Positions 21,529 to 31,317 of a stretch of 37,301 bases of DNA are shown here, one piece after another (positions within the stretch are counted from its first letter, which is position 1; every line of letters starts with the position of its first letter). Under the pieces are notes generated by a model. It made no database searches, was not told the DNA's origin, and saw nothing but the letters and a program-made list of their open reading frames with translations. The stretch covers positions 1-37,301 of the forward strand of contig CABXTC010000009.1 in assembly GCA_902515095.1 (NCBI GenBank), written 5' to 3'. The DNA is from an uncultured Pelagibacteraceae bacterium. Lineage in GTDB: Bacteria > Pseudomonadota > Alphaproteobacteria > Pelagibacterales > Pelagibacteraceae. Made by a program: the position numbers and the translations under genes.

Positions 21529-22126
21529 TTACTAGATTAGGTTCCATCACTATTGGATAAGGCACTTCTTCAAATTTTGGAATTCTAACAAATTTAAATT
21601 TCTTATTCTTTTGATCTAATTGAATATATTCTGGTGTATCTCTTTCTTTACTAGCCAAAGCTATATCGATTATAGCTAGTTGTTTAGATTTATCCCTGAT
21701 TTCTATCGTATCTTCCTCTCTAACTAAATAACTTGAAATATTAACTTTTTTTCCATTAACTTTAACATGACCATGATTGATAAGTTGTCTTGCTGAAAAA
21801 ATTGTAGTTGAAAATTTTGCTCGGTATATAACAGCATCTAATCTTCTCTCTAATAAGCCAATAAGATTTTCGCTTGTATCACCTTTAAGCATTGAGGCTT
21901 TTTTATAAATATTTCTAAACTGTCTCTCATTAATATTTCCATAATAAGCTTTAAGTTTTTGTTTTGCTTGTAACTGAATTCCGTAATCAGATGGTTTTGA
22001 TGGTTTTGTTTGACCATGTTGTCCTGGACCATAAGCTCTTTTATTAAAAGGACTTTTGGGTCTGCCCCATAGGTTAACTTTTAATCTTCTATCAACTTTA
22101 TGTTTAGAGTTTAATCTTTTTGTCAT
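21509..22126 (-). CDS. rpsD: 30S ribosomal protein S4
   Basis: Primary 16S rRNA-binding protein of the 30S body. It begins with the family pattern ([35 protein letters not shown]) and has an S4 RNA-binding domain ([20 protein letters not shown], then [15 protein letters not shown]). There are no N-terminal zinc-ligand cysteines, as is usual in Alphaproteobacteria. 205 aa. A weak AGTAAG-like stretch lies upstream; no S4-type leader structure is evident in the 40-bp gap to trmJ. Confidence 0.97.
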   Translation of the reverse strand: MTKRLNSKHKVDRRLKVNLWGRPKSPFNKRAYGPGQHGQTKPSKPSDYGIQLQAKQKLKAYYGNINERQFRNIYKKASMLKGDTSENLIGLLERRLDAVIYRAKFSTTIFSARQLINHGHVKVNGKKVNISSYLVREEDTIEIRDKSKQLAIIDIALASKERDTPEYIQLDQKNKKFKFVRIPKFEEVPYPIVMEPNLVIEYYSR

Positions 22127-22166
22127 TTAATATTGGGGTTTATAAACTTACTCCTTATTTTGTCAA

Positions 22167-22880
22167 TCAACGTTTTTTTCCTAAACCGGCAAATACACTT
22201 GATAATATACGGGTTTCCTTATCAGATAAGTCCATTTTGTAAAAAATATTTCTTAGGTTCTCAAGCATTATTGGTTTCTTTTCATTGGGTCTAAAAAAAT
22301 TGATTTCATCTAAATTTTTAATGCAAAGACCTAGCATTGATTGAATTTCTTTTTTACTAGCAGACTTAATCTTTTTTGATTTTTTAAATGGAACATTTTT
22401 AAGTTTAATGAGGCTAGCTACATATTGAGCAATTATGATTAAACTATGAGATAAATTCAATGATTTAAAATCAGGGTTAGTAGGTATTTGTAAAGTATAA
22501 TTTGCATAACTGATTTCATCATTTGACAAACCTGATGCCTCTGAGCCAAATAAAAAACCAATTTTCTTTTTAAAATTGATCTTTTTTAAATCATCTAAGT
22601 TTATATGTTTGATATTTTTGTTTCTAAATCTTGCAGAAGTGGCAATAACTATATCAATTTTGCTAATCGCCTTCTCTAAATTATCATACTTTTTACTTTG
22701 TTTTATAATATCTTTAGCTCCCACCGATGTGGCTAAGATTTTATCATTTGGGAAAATAGGTTTCGGATTAATTAAAACCATTTTTTTAAAGTTAAAGTTT
22801 TTAATTGCTCTCGCACAGGCACCAATATTTTCTGATAATTGAGGCTTATGAAGAATAAACGAGATATTATTTTTACTCAT
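22167..22880 (-). CDS. trmJ: tRNA 2'-O-methyltransferase, TrmJ-like (SpoU)
   Basis: A SPOUT-class enzyme. Motifs are FILHKPQLSENIGACARAIKNF (N of ENIG), FLFGSEASGLS (motif 2) and LQIPTNPDFKSLNLSHSL (motif 3), with a C-terminal helical extension that distinguishes TrmJ from TrmL. TrmJ methylates the ribose at position 32 of some tRNAs. The 237-aa length fits. It is 40 bp downstream of rpsD in the opposite sense of gene order (it is transcribed first). Substrate assignment within the family is inferred. Confidence 0.85.
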   Translation of the reverse strand: MSKNNISFILHKPQLSENIGACARAIKNFNFKKMVLINPKPIFPNDKILATSVGAKDIIKQSKKYDNLEKAISKIDIVIATSARFRNKNIKHINLDDLKKINFKKKIGFLFGSEASGLSNDEISYANYTLQIPTNPDFKSLNLSHSLIIIAQYVASLIKLKNVPFKKSKKIKSASKKEIQSMLGLCIKNLDEINFFRPNEKKPIMLENLRNIFYKMDLSDKETRILSSVFAGLGKKR

Positions 22881-24482
22881 TTATTTACTTGCGGGTGCAT
22901 TATCTTTAAATAATTTATAATCTAAACTATCAATTAATGCTTTGAACGAAGCATCGATTATGTTTGTAGATACACCAATAGTAAACCAATTTTTTCCTTG
23001 GGAGTCTGTGCTTTCAATTGATACTCTTGTTACAGCTTCTGTTCCAGTGTTTAGAATTCTAACTTTATAATCCACAAGCCTTAAATCTTTTAAATATTTT
23101 GAATATTTTGCCAATCTATCAACGTTTTGTCTTATTGCATTATCTAAAGCATTTACTGGTCCATTGCCTTCTCCTTGACATATAATTTTTTCTCCATCAA
23201 CTTCTAATTGGGCTTTTGCTGAAGAAACTATTTCGCCAGATTTATTTTTTTTAACCGAAACGTCATATTCATTTATAGATATATATCTTGGTATTTCTCC
23301 TATAATTCTTCTAGCCAATAATTCAAATGATGCATCGGCACCATCATAACTATAACCAATAAATTCCCTATCTTTTACTTCGTCTAATAATTTTTTAACT
23401 TTTGGATCATTTTCTTGAATATCAATTTTGATACTTTTTAATCTTGATATTATATTCGATTTTCCTGATTGATCAGAGACAACAATGTTTCTCGCGTTGC
23501 CAACTTCTTCTGGATTGATATGTTCATAAGTTTTTGGATCTTTTTGCACAGCAGACACATGTAATCCCCCTTTGTGTGAAAAAGCTGCGGCACCAACATA
23601 AGGTAAATGTTGATTGGGTTTTCTATTCAAAATTTCATCTAAAAGTCTTGAACAATCAGTTAAATTTTTAATGTTTTCTGATTTTATTCCAATTTTGAAT
23701 TGGGATGAAAAATCTTTCTTCAAAAATAACGTTGGTATCAATGACATCAAATTTGCATTTCCACATCTTTCACCTAATCCATTAATTGTACCTTGAATTT
23801 GTCGAACTCCAGACAATACTGCTGCTAATGAATTAGCAACTGCATTACCAGTGTCATTATGAGCATGAATTCCTAAGTTTTCTCCTGGTACTACTTTTGC
23901 TACTTCACTTACTATTTGTGTGACTTCATGTGGAAGTGTCCCTCCGTTTGTATCACACAGTATTACCCATCTAGCACCTTGATCATAAGCAGCCTTGATA
24001 CAAGAAAGTGCATATTTTGAATTTGCCTTATAGCCATCAAAAAAATGTTCTGCATCAAACATAAATTCTTTTTTTGCTTTAATAAAATGTTTAGCACTCT
24101 CAGAAATATTATTTAAATTTTCTTCATTTGTTATTCCTAAAGCAACATCAACATGAAAATCCCATGACTTACCAACCAGACATACAGCAGAGGTATTTGA
24201 GTTCATAATTGCTGATAAACCAGTATCATTTTCCGCACTTCTTCCGGATCTCTTCGTCATACCAAAAGATGTAAGTTTTGAATTTTTAAAATCATGTTTC
24301 TTTTGAAAAAATTCTGTATCAGTTGGATTGGCACCAGGCCATCCAGCCTCTATATAGTCCACACCTAGGTTGTCTAAAGCTAAAGCGATTTTTTCTTTAT
24401 CTTCTAAAGAAAAATCAACTCCTTGGGTTTGAGCTCCATCTCTTAGAGTTGTATCAAATATGTATAATCTTTCTTTGCTCAT
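22881..24482 (-). CDS. cimA: (R)-citramalate synthase
   Basis: Condenses pyruvate and acetyl-CoA, the first step of the citramalate route to isoleucine. The DRE-TIM barrel begins YIFDTTLRDGAQTQGVDF (7-24), with the metal-binding GIHAHNDTGNAVANS. The C-terminal LeuA-like regulatory domain ends at residue about 510. Threonine-tryptophan features (EAGWPGANP) and the 533-aa length match the CimA-type clade rather than 2-isopropylmalate synthase. Its ATG overlaps the end of cysS by 4 bp and it is followed by trmJ. Confidence 0.88.
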   Translation of the reverse strand: MSKERLYIFDTTLRDGAQTQGVDFSLEDKEKIALALDNLGVDYIEAGWPGANPTDTEFFQKKHDFKNSKLTSFGMTKRSGRSAENDTGLSAIMNSNTSAVCLVGKSWDFHVDVALGITNEENLNNISESAKHFIKAKKEFMFDAEHFFDGYKANSKYALSCIKAAYDQGARWVILCDTNGGTLPHEVTQIVSEVAKVVPGENLGIHAHNDTGNAVANSLAAVLSGVRQIQGTINGLGERCGNANLMSLIPTLFLKKDFSSQFKIGIKSENIKNLTDCSRLLDEILNRKPNQHLPYVGAAAFSHKGGLHVSAVQKDPKTYEHINPEEVGNARNIVVSDQSGKSNIISRLKSIKIDIQENDPKVKKLLDEVKDREFIGYSYDGADASFELLARRIIGEIPRYISINEYDVSVKKNKSGEIVSSAKAQLEVDGEKIICQGEGNGPVNALDNAIRQNVDRLAKYSKYLKDLRLVDYKVRILNTGTEAVTRVSIESTDSQGKNWFTIGVSTNIIDASFKALIDSLDYKLFKDNAPASK

Positions 24483-25822
24483 TTAAATTTCCAAAGTGTT
24501 TTACCATCTTTGTCCTCTATTAAAACACCTTTGTCTAAGAGCACATCTCTAATTTTATCAGCTTCTTTATAATTTTTATTTTCTCTGGCTTTATCTCTGG
24601 AACTAAGCAAATTTTCAATTTCAGACTCAGTTATAGATACTCTATTCTTTTTAAACTCATTCCATTGTTCACAAGTTTCATTCATCAAACCAATAAATTT
24701 ACATGCAGAAACAAATAAGTCTATGTTTTCACCTTTATTGGCTTTTTCATATAATTTGTGAAGGTTGGCAATATATCCTGGAGTATTCAAATCTTCATAT
24801 AATGGTTTTAAAATTTCATCTGAAACTTTGACAGAATTTAGATTAGATGAATACACTTTATACCATTTATCTAAGGTACTTTCACAATCATTTAATAATT
24901 TGTCGTTCCAATCTAATGGTTGTTTGTAGTGTGCGCTCATTAAGGCTAATCTAATTATTTGACCACTAATCTTATTTCTAAAATCTTTTATCTTAAGAAT
25001 ATTGCCTTGAGATTTAGCCATTTTTTCATTGGACATTGTAATAAATGCGTTGTGGACCCAATAATTTGCAAAAACTTTTGTATCATTGGCGCATCTAGAT
25101 TGAGCTATTTCATTTTCGTGATGGGGGAAAATTAAGTCTATACCCCCACCATGAATATCGAATTCATTACCTAAAAATTTTTTTGACATAGCTGAACACT
25201 CTAAATGCCAACCTGGCCTACCTTTACCCCAAGGTGAATCCCAAGCAGGTTCATCAGTGTTTGATGGTTTCCATAAAACAAAATCTTCTGAATTTTTTTT
25301 ATTTTCACTGATTTCTACTCTAGATCCAGCAACTAAATCTTCTAAATTCTTATTTGATAATTTTCCATAATCAAAAAATTTTTTAACCTCAAAATAAACA
25401 TGTTTTTTATTTTCGTATGCAAATCCTTTTTTAATTAAACCATTAATCATTTCAATCATAAGATCAATGTGCTCAGTTGCTTTTGGCTGATGAGTAGGAT
25501 TTTCACAATTCAGAAATTCACAATCTTTAAAAAAACTTGAAGTTACTCTTTCTGTAAGCTCTTTCGTAGAAATTTTTTGTTCTTGTGAAGATTTGATTAT
25601 TTTATCATCAATATCAGTTATATTTCTTACGTATGTAACTGAGGGAAATTCATTTTTTAATAATTTAAATAAAATATCAAAAATTACTAAGGGTCTCGCA
25701 TTTCCTATGTGAGGATCATCATAGACTGTGGGTCCACAAACATACATTCCAACATTTTTTTTTTCTTTAGGAACAAAATGTTCTTTTTTATTACTTAAGT
25801 TATTTGTTAAAAAAATTTCCAT
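24479..25822 (-). CDS. cysS: Cysteinyl-tRNA synthetase
   Basis: Charges tRNA-Cys. The signature motifs are present: CGPTVYDDPHIGNARP (29-44, zinc Cys plus HIGN), the zinc ligands in ECSAMS and HHENEIAQS, and the KMSKS variant NEKMAKSQGN. At 447 aa it is a normal single-chain enzyme. It shares a 4-bp overlap with cimA, which is unusual but common in streamlined genomes. Confidence 0.95.
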   Translation of the reverse strand: MEIFLTNNLSNKKEHFVPKEKKNVGMYVCGPTVYDDPHIGNARPLVIFDILFKLLKNEFPSVTYVRNITDIDDKIIKSSQEQKISTKELTERVTSSFFKDCEFLNCENPTHQPKATEHIDLMIEMINGLIKKGFAYENKKHVYFEVKKFFDYGKLSNKNLEDLVAGSRVEISENKKNSEDFVLWKPSNTDEPAWDSPWGKGRPGWHLECSAMSKKFLGNEFDIHGGGIDLIFPHHENEIAQSRCANDTKVFANYWVHNAFITMSNEKMAKSQGNILKIKDFRNKISGQIIRLALMSAHYKQPLDWNDKLLNDCESTLDKWYKVYSSNLNSVKVSDEILKPLYEDLNTPGYIANLHKLYEKANKGENIDLFVSACKFIGLMNETCEQWNEFKKNRVSITESEIENLLSSRDKARENKNYKEADKIRDVLLDKGVLIEDKDGKTLWKFK

Positions 25823-25859
25823 TTCAGTTGATTAAGAAATATACCTTATTTGATGATTT

Positions 25860-25878
25860 GTTAATCTAATTGATTAAC
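25860..25878 (-). terminator. Possible weak stem-loop after nadE
   Basis: GTTAATC and GATTAAC (7-bp stem, 5-nt loop TAATT) straddle the nadE stop codon. No T-run follows on the minus strand, so it is not a standard intrinsic terminator; it may only slow or end transcription before cysS. Confidence 0.25.
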
Positions 25879-26611
25879 TAGGAATCTTGCAAACTGGAAT
25901 TGGCTCCATTTTATGCAAGTTTTGATTTCGTATTTTTTCGTATTGTTCTCTGTGGGGAGAATTTGGGTTACCCATTGCATCTTCAAGCTCCGAATACTTA
26001 AATCCTAATTGACCTTCATCTGTTCTACCATCATCCCACAAACCATCAGTAGGTGGTGCATCAATAATTTCTTTTAATATTCCAAGCTCTTTTCCTAATT
26101 TCCAAACATCAGATTTATTACAATCAGCTATGGGTGAAATATCTACTCCACCATCACCATATTTTGTATAAAATCCTACACCAAAATCTTCAACTTTATT
26201 TCCAGTTCCAACTACTATTCCTTTGTTTGCGGCAGCTACTTGATAAAGAGTTGTCATTCTTAATCTAGCTCTAGAATTTGCAAATCCATGTTCATTATCA
26301 AATTTATGGAGTGTAGATGAGAATGACCCAAATAATTTATCTAAACTAATTGTATGTGCTTCTACATTTTTAAAATTTTTTACCAACCATTCTTGATGTT
26401 TTAAACTTAAATCATGTTGATTTACTTTTTGTTTTATTGGCATTGATAGAGCTATAGTTTTTAATCCTGTCATAGCGCTAAGTGTACTTGATACAGACGA
26501 GTCTATTCCACCAGATATTCCAATTACTAAAGCTTCGGCTTTGCTTGGCATTTGATCAACATATGCCTTAATCCAGTTTGAAATATATTTTACTTTTTCT
26601 GAAGGTGTCAT
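25874..26611 (-). CDS. nadE: NAD+ synthase (ammonia-dependent, short form)
   Basis: Amidates nicotinic acid adenine dinucleotide to NAD+. The PP-loop signature SGGIDSS is at residues 33-39, and KVEDFGVGFYTKYGDGGVD is the substrate-binding loop. At 245 aa it lacks the N-terminal glutaminase domain, so it should use free ammonia. It lies in the minus-strand run upstream of cysS, with 51 bp between. Confidence 0.93.
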   Translation of the reverse strand: MTPSEKVKYISNWIKAYVDQMPSKAEALVIGISGGIDSSVSSTLSAMTGLKTIALSMPIKQKVNQHDLSLKHQEWLVKNFKNVEAHTISLDKLFGSFSSTLHKFDNEHGFANSRARLRMTTLYQVAAANKGIVVGTGNKVEDFGVGFYTKYGDGGVDISPIADCNKSDVWKLGKELGILKEIIDAPPTDGLWDDGRTDEGQLGFKYSELEDAMGNPNSPHREQYEKIRNQNLHKMEPIPVCKIPS

Positions 26612-26649
26612 GCTTTATATGTAATAATATTATGTTTGAAAGCAATAGA

Positions 26650-28035
26650 CTAAGATGCCGCCTGAATAGCATTTTTAGAATAGCTGCTATTCTTCTTTAT
26701 CTCATCTGAAATCAAAAATGCTAGTTCTAAAGCTTGATTTGCGTTCAATCTAGGATCACAATGAGTGTGATATCTTGAGGATAGATCTTTGTCAGAAATT
26801 TTTTGTGCTCCACCTGTACACTCTGTTACATTTTGACCAGTTAATTCAATGTGTAATCCACCAGCATAACTTCCTTCACTCTGATGACATGCAAATACAT
26901 TTTTTACCTCATTTAATACACTATTAAATGGTCTTGTTTTAAATCCAGTTGTAGCCTGGATTGTGTTACCGTGACATGGGTCACACGACCAAATTACGTT
27001 GAGACCTTCTTTTTTAATCGCCCTAATTAGTTTTGGTAAATACTTAGAAACATTTTGATGACCAAATCTTGAAATTAAAGTTATCTTACCTTTTTCATTT
27101 GATGGATTAATTTTATTACATAAATTAATTAAATCATCTGCTTTTAATGTGGGACCACACTTGATACCAATAGGGTTTTCTATTCCTCTACAAAATTCAA
27201 CGTGTCCTCCATCAAGTTGTCTAGTTCTATCCCCAATCCAAACAAAGTGAGCTGATGTATCGTGATTTTCACCAGTAGTTGAGTCTAATCTAGTCATTGA
27301 CTCTTCAAAAGGTAACAACAAAGCTTCATGAGATGTCCAAAAATTAACTGTTTTTAATCTTCTATTAAAGTCTGAATTAATTCCACATGCATCCATAAAA
27401 GCTAAGGCTTTAGCTATTTGATCTTCTAATTCTTTAAATCTTTTAGCCTCCGGACTTTTTTTAATAAAACCTAAATTCCAAGTATGGACATTTTTTAAAT
27501 CTGCAAAACCTCCATGGCAAAAAGCTCTAACTAAATTTAGAGTTGCAGCAGATTGAGAATATGCTTTAAATAATCTTTTTGGATCTGGAATTCTTGCTTT
27601 TTCACTAAACTCTATTCCATTTATATTATCACCTAAGTAACTTGGTAACTCTACTCCATTTTTTGTTTCAGTCGGTGAACTTCTGGGTTTTGAGAATTGT
27701 CCTGCTATTCTACCTAACTTAACTACGGGTAATGATGCTGAATAAGTAAGAACTAAAGACATTTGTAACATCAATTTAAATGTGTCTCTAATATTATCAG
27801 GATGAAATTCTGCAAAACTTTCTGCGCAATCCCCACCCTGTAATAGAAATGCTTTACCATCTACAACTTCAGAAAGTTGTTGTTTAAGATGTCTAGTTTC
27901 ACCAGCAAAAACTAATGGAGGAAAAGATCTCATTTTATCCAAAACTTGATCTAATTCTTTTTTATCTGGATATTCCGGAATATGTTTTACCGGATATTTT
28001 CTCCAACTATTTACTTTCCAATTTTTCATGTTCAA
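26650..28035 (-). CDS. Class II (plant-type) DAHP synthase
   Basis: Makes 3-deoxy-D-arabino-heptulosonate 7-phosphate, the first shikimate-pathway step. Class II marks are NWKVNSWRKYPVKHIPEY, PPLVFAGETRHLKQQL, LQGGDCAESF (with the catalytic-metal Cys), WIGDRTRQLDGGHVEF, WSCDPCHGNT and GGLHIELTGQNVTEC. 461 aa is typical. Either ATG at 28035 or 28029 may be used. It is 29 bp downstream of glmS. Confidence 0.92.
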   Translation of the reverse strand: MNMKNWKVNSWRKYPVKHIPEYPDKKELDQVLDKMRSFPPLVFAGETRHLKQQLSEVVDGKAFLLQGGDCAESFAEFHPDNIRDTFKLMLQMSLVLTYSASLPVVKLGRIAGQFSKPRSSPTETKNGVELPSYLGDNINGIEFSEKARIPDPKRLFKAYSQSAATLNLVRAFCHGGFADLKNVHTWNLGFIKKSPEAKRFKELEDQIAKALAFMDACGINSDFNRRLKTVNFWTSHEALLLPFEESMTRLDSTTGENHDTSAHFVWIGDRTRQLDGGHVEFCRGIENPIGIKCGPTLKADDLINLCNKINPSNEKGKITLISRFGHQNVSKYLPKLIRAIKKEGLNVIWSCDPCHGNTIQATTGFKTRPFNSVLNEVKNVFACHQSEGSYAGGLHIELTGQNVTECTGGAQKISDKDLSSRYHTHCDPRLNANQALELAFLISDEIKKNSSYSKNAIQAAS

Positions 28036-28064
28036 CCTAAGATTGTTGTATCAGAGTTTTCTTA

Positions 28065-29885
28065 TTATTCAACGGTAACAGATTTCGCTAAATTTCGTGG
28101 TTTATCTATGTCAAAACCTTTTTTTAAAGCTGAATAATAAGCTAGTTTTTGTAAAGGTATTGTTAAGAGAAATGGCAAAAGATCTTGATTTGTACTTTCT
28201 ACCTCTATTGTTTCCCAAATATTTTCTGAAACAATCTCATCAGTGCTTTTATTCGTAATTAATAAAACTTTTGCACCTCTTGCTATAACCTCCTGCATAT
28301 TTGATATAGTTTTTTTGTAATAATTATCTCTAGGTGCTAAAATCACTACAGGCATACCCTCTTCAATTAATGCTAAGGGTCCATGTTTCATTTCACCTGC
28401 TGGATAGCCTTCAGCATGTACATATGATAACTCTTTTAATTTAAGAGCACCCTCTAATGCAATCGGATAGGAAAAACCCCTTCCTAAAAACATAGATCCT
28501 TTAACTTCATTAAATGTATTGGATATATTTTGGATTTTATTGTCAGTTAGTAAAGTTTGTTCAACTAGTTTTGGTAATTCCTTTAAATCTATTAATTTTT
28601 TTGAAAGTTCTTTTTTTTCTAAGTCACCTCTAACTAATCCTAATTTTAAAGCTAGGATGTACAAAACAAGTATTTGTCCTAAAAATGCTTTAGTGGATGC
28701 AACTCCAATTTCAATTCCACAATGAATAGGTAAGACAAACTCTGAGTCTCTTGCTATTGAACTTTCAATAACATTTACAACTGAGCAAGTCTTCATGTTG
28801 TTTTTATTACATAAATCTAATGCAGCATAAGTATCAGCTGTTTCACCAGACTGAGAAACAAAGACATATAAAGTATCCTTTTTAAATCTATTTTTTCTAT
28901 ATCTAAATTCTGAAGCTATATCGACATTAACATCAAGAGATGTTAGCTCTTCAAACCAATATTTAGCCATTAGACATGAGTGGTAAGCTGTGCCACAGCC
29001 AATTAAAGTTATAGATGAAATTTCATTTTTTTTCCAAGGGATATTATAAATATTTATATCGTTATTCGCAGTATCTATATATTCTTTAATCCCTTTTTTA
29101 AGAGTATTGGGTTGTTCCTCAATTTCTTTAGCCATAAAATGCTTATAATCACCTTTGTCATATTTTTCTTCCTCACTTGATAACTCTAAAACTTTTTTGT
29201 TAATTTTAGTTCCATCCTCACTAAAAAATTCTACATAATCTTTTTTTATTAAACAAAACTCTCCATCACTAAGATAAGTTATTTTGTTTGTCATTGATTT
29301 AAGCGCATAAGAGTCGGACCCCAAATAATTTTCATTGGGACCATAACCAACTGCTAAAGGTGAACCTCTTCTAGCACCAACAATAAGATCTGGCTTGTCT
29401 TTAAATATAATTCCTAATGCAAAACTTCCATTGAGAGCATTTAATGTTTTTTTAATTGCATTAACAATATTTTCAGTTTTTAAATTCTCTGTAATAAGAT
29501 GAACAATAACTTCAGTATCAGTTTGTGACTTGAATTTGTGACCTTTGCTTAACAAAAATTTTTTTAACAATGTAGAATTTTCAATTATTCCATTGTGAAC
29601 TACAGAAACATTTTGCGAAGAATGAGGATGAGCATTAATACTATTTGGCAAACCATGTGTAGCCCAACGAACATGTCCTATCCCAATGGTTCCTTCCATT
29701 TTTTGAACTAATAGATTATTTTCAAGATTATCAACTCTTCCTTCAGATTTAACTTCATTAATTTCATTTTCTGAAAGGGTTGCTATACCGGCTGAGTCAT
29801 ATCCCCTGTATTCTAATTTTTTTAAAGAGTTGATTATTGTTGATGAGACAGGTCTATTACTGTTAATTCCAATTATTCCACACAT
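28065..29885 (-). CDS. glmS: Glutamine-fructose-6-phosphate aminotransferase
   Basis: Makes glucosamine-6-phosphate for peptidoglycan and LPS. The N-terminal nucleophile is Cys2 (MCGIIGI), with HVRWATHG and NAHPH of the glutaminase half. The two SIS domains carry GCGTAYHSC, SQSGETADT, ASTKAFLGQ, LGRGFSYPIALEGALKLKE and HGPLALI, and the protein ends KSVTVE as usual. At 606 aa it is complete. It follows the glmU acetyltransferase gene by 2 bp, forming an amino-sugar pair. Confidence 0.96.
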   Translation of the reverse strand: MCGIIGINSNRPVSSTIINSLKKLEYRGYDSAGIATLSENEINEVKSEGRVDNLENNLLVQKMEGTIGIGHVRWATHGLPNSINAHPHSSQNVSVVHNGIIENSTLLKKFLLSKGHKFKSQTDTEVIVHLITENLKTENIVNAIKKTLNALNGSFALGIIFKDKPDLIVGARRGSPLAVGYGPNENYLGSDSYALKSMTNKITYLSDGEFCLIKKDYVEFFSEDGTKINKKVLELSSEEEKYDKGDYKHFMAKEIEEQPNTLKKGIKEYIDTANNDINIYNIPWKKNEISSITLIGCGTAYHSCLMAKYWFEELTSLDVNVDIASEFRYRKNRFKKDTLYVFVSQSGETADTYAALDLCNKNNMKTCSVVNVIESSIARDSEFVLPIHCGIEIGVASTKAFLGQILVLYILALKLGLVRGDLEKKELSKKLIDLKELPKLVEQTLLTDNKIQNISNTFNEVKGSMFLGRGFSYPIALEGALKLKELSYVHAEGYPAGEMKHGPLALIEEGMPVVILAPRDNYYKKTISNMQEVIARGAKVLLITNKSTDEIVSENIWETIEVESTNQDLLPFLLTIPLQKLAYYSALKKGFDIDKPRNLAKSVTVE

Positions 29886-29887
29886 AA

Positions 29888-30511
29888 TTATTTAGACTTT
29901 CTTTTGTAATTTTTTACTTCTAGTTGTTGACTTCTAGTCAGTGCTAGAGATTTTTTACTCACATTCCTAGTAATTATTGATCCTGCTCCAACTATACTAT
30001 TTTCTGCAAGTGTTATTGGGGCTACTAAAGAAGAATTAGAACCAATAAAAACATTATCTTTTATTCTAGTTTTGTGTTTTTTTACTCCATCGTAATTACA
30101 TGTGATTGTTCCTGCTCCAACGTTAACTGATTTACCAATTGAGGCGTCACCAATATAAGTTAAATGATTTACCTTAGATTTTTTTCCAAGTGTACTTTTT
30201 TTTATTTCAACAAAATTTCCAATCTTAGAACCTTCCTTTAAAGTGGTACCGGGTCTTATTCTTGCATAAGGACCTATTTCAACTTTATTTTCAATTTTAC
30301 AATTCTCTAGATGGCTGAAAGATTTTATAGTAACATTGTTACCAATCTTCACTTTTGATCCAATAACTACGTATGGTTCTATAGTCACATTCTTTCCAAT
30401 TTTAGTATCTTTAGAAAAATAGATTGTTTCTGGAGCAATCATATTTACTTTGGATTTTAAAAATTTATTTCTCAGTGAATTCTGTAGCTTATTTATATTT
30501 AATTGTTTCAT
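29888..30511 (-). CDS. glmU: GlmU C-terminal acetyltransferase domain only
   Basis: A 207-aa left-handed beta-helix protein equal to the second half of GlmU. Residues from about 87 read [54 protein letters not shown] and [14 protein letters not shown], the glucosamine-1-phosphate acetyltransferase core with its His and Lys residues. The N-terminal uridylyltransferase domain of the usual roughly 450-aa enzyme is absent, and the frame begins at a natural ATG after the linker, so this looks like a genuine split rather than damage. UDP-GlcNAc formation then needs another uridylyltransferase. It is cotranscribed with glmS. Confidence 0.85.
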   Translation of the reverse strand: MKQLNINKLQNSLRNKFLKSKVNMIAPETIYFSKDTKIGKNVTIEPYVVIGSKVKIGNNVTIKSFSHLENCKIENKVEIGPYARIRPGTTLKEGSKIGNFVEIKKSTLGKKSKVNHLTYIGDASIGKSVNVGAGTITCNYDGVKKHKTRIKDNVFIGSNSSLVAPITLAENSIVGAGSIITRNVSKKSLALTRSQQLEVKNYKRKSK

Positions 30512-30520
30512 CTAGAAAAT

Positions 30521-30535
30521 TACTTATATTAAGTA
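30521..30535. promoter_or_regulatory. Inverted repeat in glmU/gph divergent promoter
   Basis: TACTTA-TAT-TAAGTA forms a perfect 6-bp inverted repeat with a 3-bp centre in the 71-bp gap between divergent starts (30511 and 30583). It may be a small operator or just AT-rich promoter sequence. Confidence 0.25.
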
Positions 30536-30582
30536 TATACCTTTCTTAATTCACAAAATATTTCTTAAAAATACTTTTAAAA

Positions 30583-31266
30583 ATGAAACAAATTTATACA
30601 ATTCTTTTTGATTTAGACGGTACTTTAGTAGATACGGCACCTGACTTAATGAATGCTCACAATCATGTTATGAGTAAATTTGGTTATCCAACTAAGTCTA
30701 CTGAAGAAATTAGAAATTTAGTGGGTGGTGGAGCTGGGGCTATGATCGGAAGATCAATTTGGGGCCAAGCAAAAAAAGAATTCAGTAAAGTTCAAGATGA
30801 AAAAATTAAAAAAGAAATGGTTACAGAATTTGTAGACTATTATGGAAAAAATATTGTAAATGAAAGTAAACTAATTGATGGTGTGAAAGATTTTTTAATA
30901 TGGTCTAAAGAAAAAAATATTTCAATGGCTGTTTGTACTAATAAACAAGAACATTTGGCAATAGATCTTTTAAAAAAAATTGGAATTTATGATTTTTTTG
31001 AGTATGTTGCTGGTCACAATACATTTGATTACTGTAAGCCTGACCCAAGACACTTAACATCCGTAGTTGAAATTTTAGATGGAGATCTTAAAAAATCTTT
31101 GATGATTGGTGATAGTGAAACGGATGCTAATGCAGCAAAAGCTGCTGATATGCCAGTTATTTTACTTGAAGATGGATACACAGAAAAAAATACAACTGAA
31201 ATTTACCATAATCACCTGATTAGAGACTTTGTGGGTATTGAAAAAATCGTTACAAAATATCTTTAA
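30583..31266 (+). CDS. gph: HAD phosphatase, phosphoglycolate phosphatase-like
   Basis: The HAD motif I FDLDGTLVDT has Asp10 and Asp12; VCTNKQ is motif II, and the Lys in CKPDPRH with IGDSETDANAAK (motif IV) complete the site. The cap domain (about 17-85) starts APDLMNAHNHVM as in Gph. The enzyme removes phosphate from 2-phosphoglycolate in the family's best-studied members, though HAD substrates vary. 227 aa. It starts 51 bp before prpD, possibly cotranscribed. Confidence 0.85.
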   Translation: MKQIYTILFDLDGTLVDTAPDLMNAHNHVMSKFGYPTKSTEEIRNLVGGGAGAMIGRSIWGQAKKEFSKVQDEKIKKEMVTEFVDYYGKNIVNESKLIDGVKDFLIWSKEKNISMAVCTNKQEHLAIDLLKKIGIYDFFEYVAGHNTFDYCKPDPRHLTSVVEILDGDLKKSLMIGDSETDANAAKAADMPVILLEDGYTEKNTTEIYHNHLIRDFVGIEKIVTKYL

Positions 31267-31317
31267 TATTGATTATTTTTTTTTAACTATTAGAACAGTT
31301 TTCTATTAGGAGTTATT

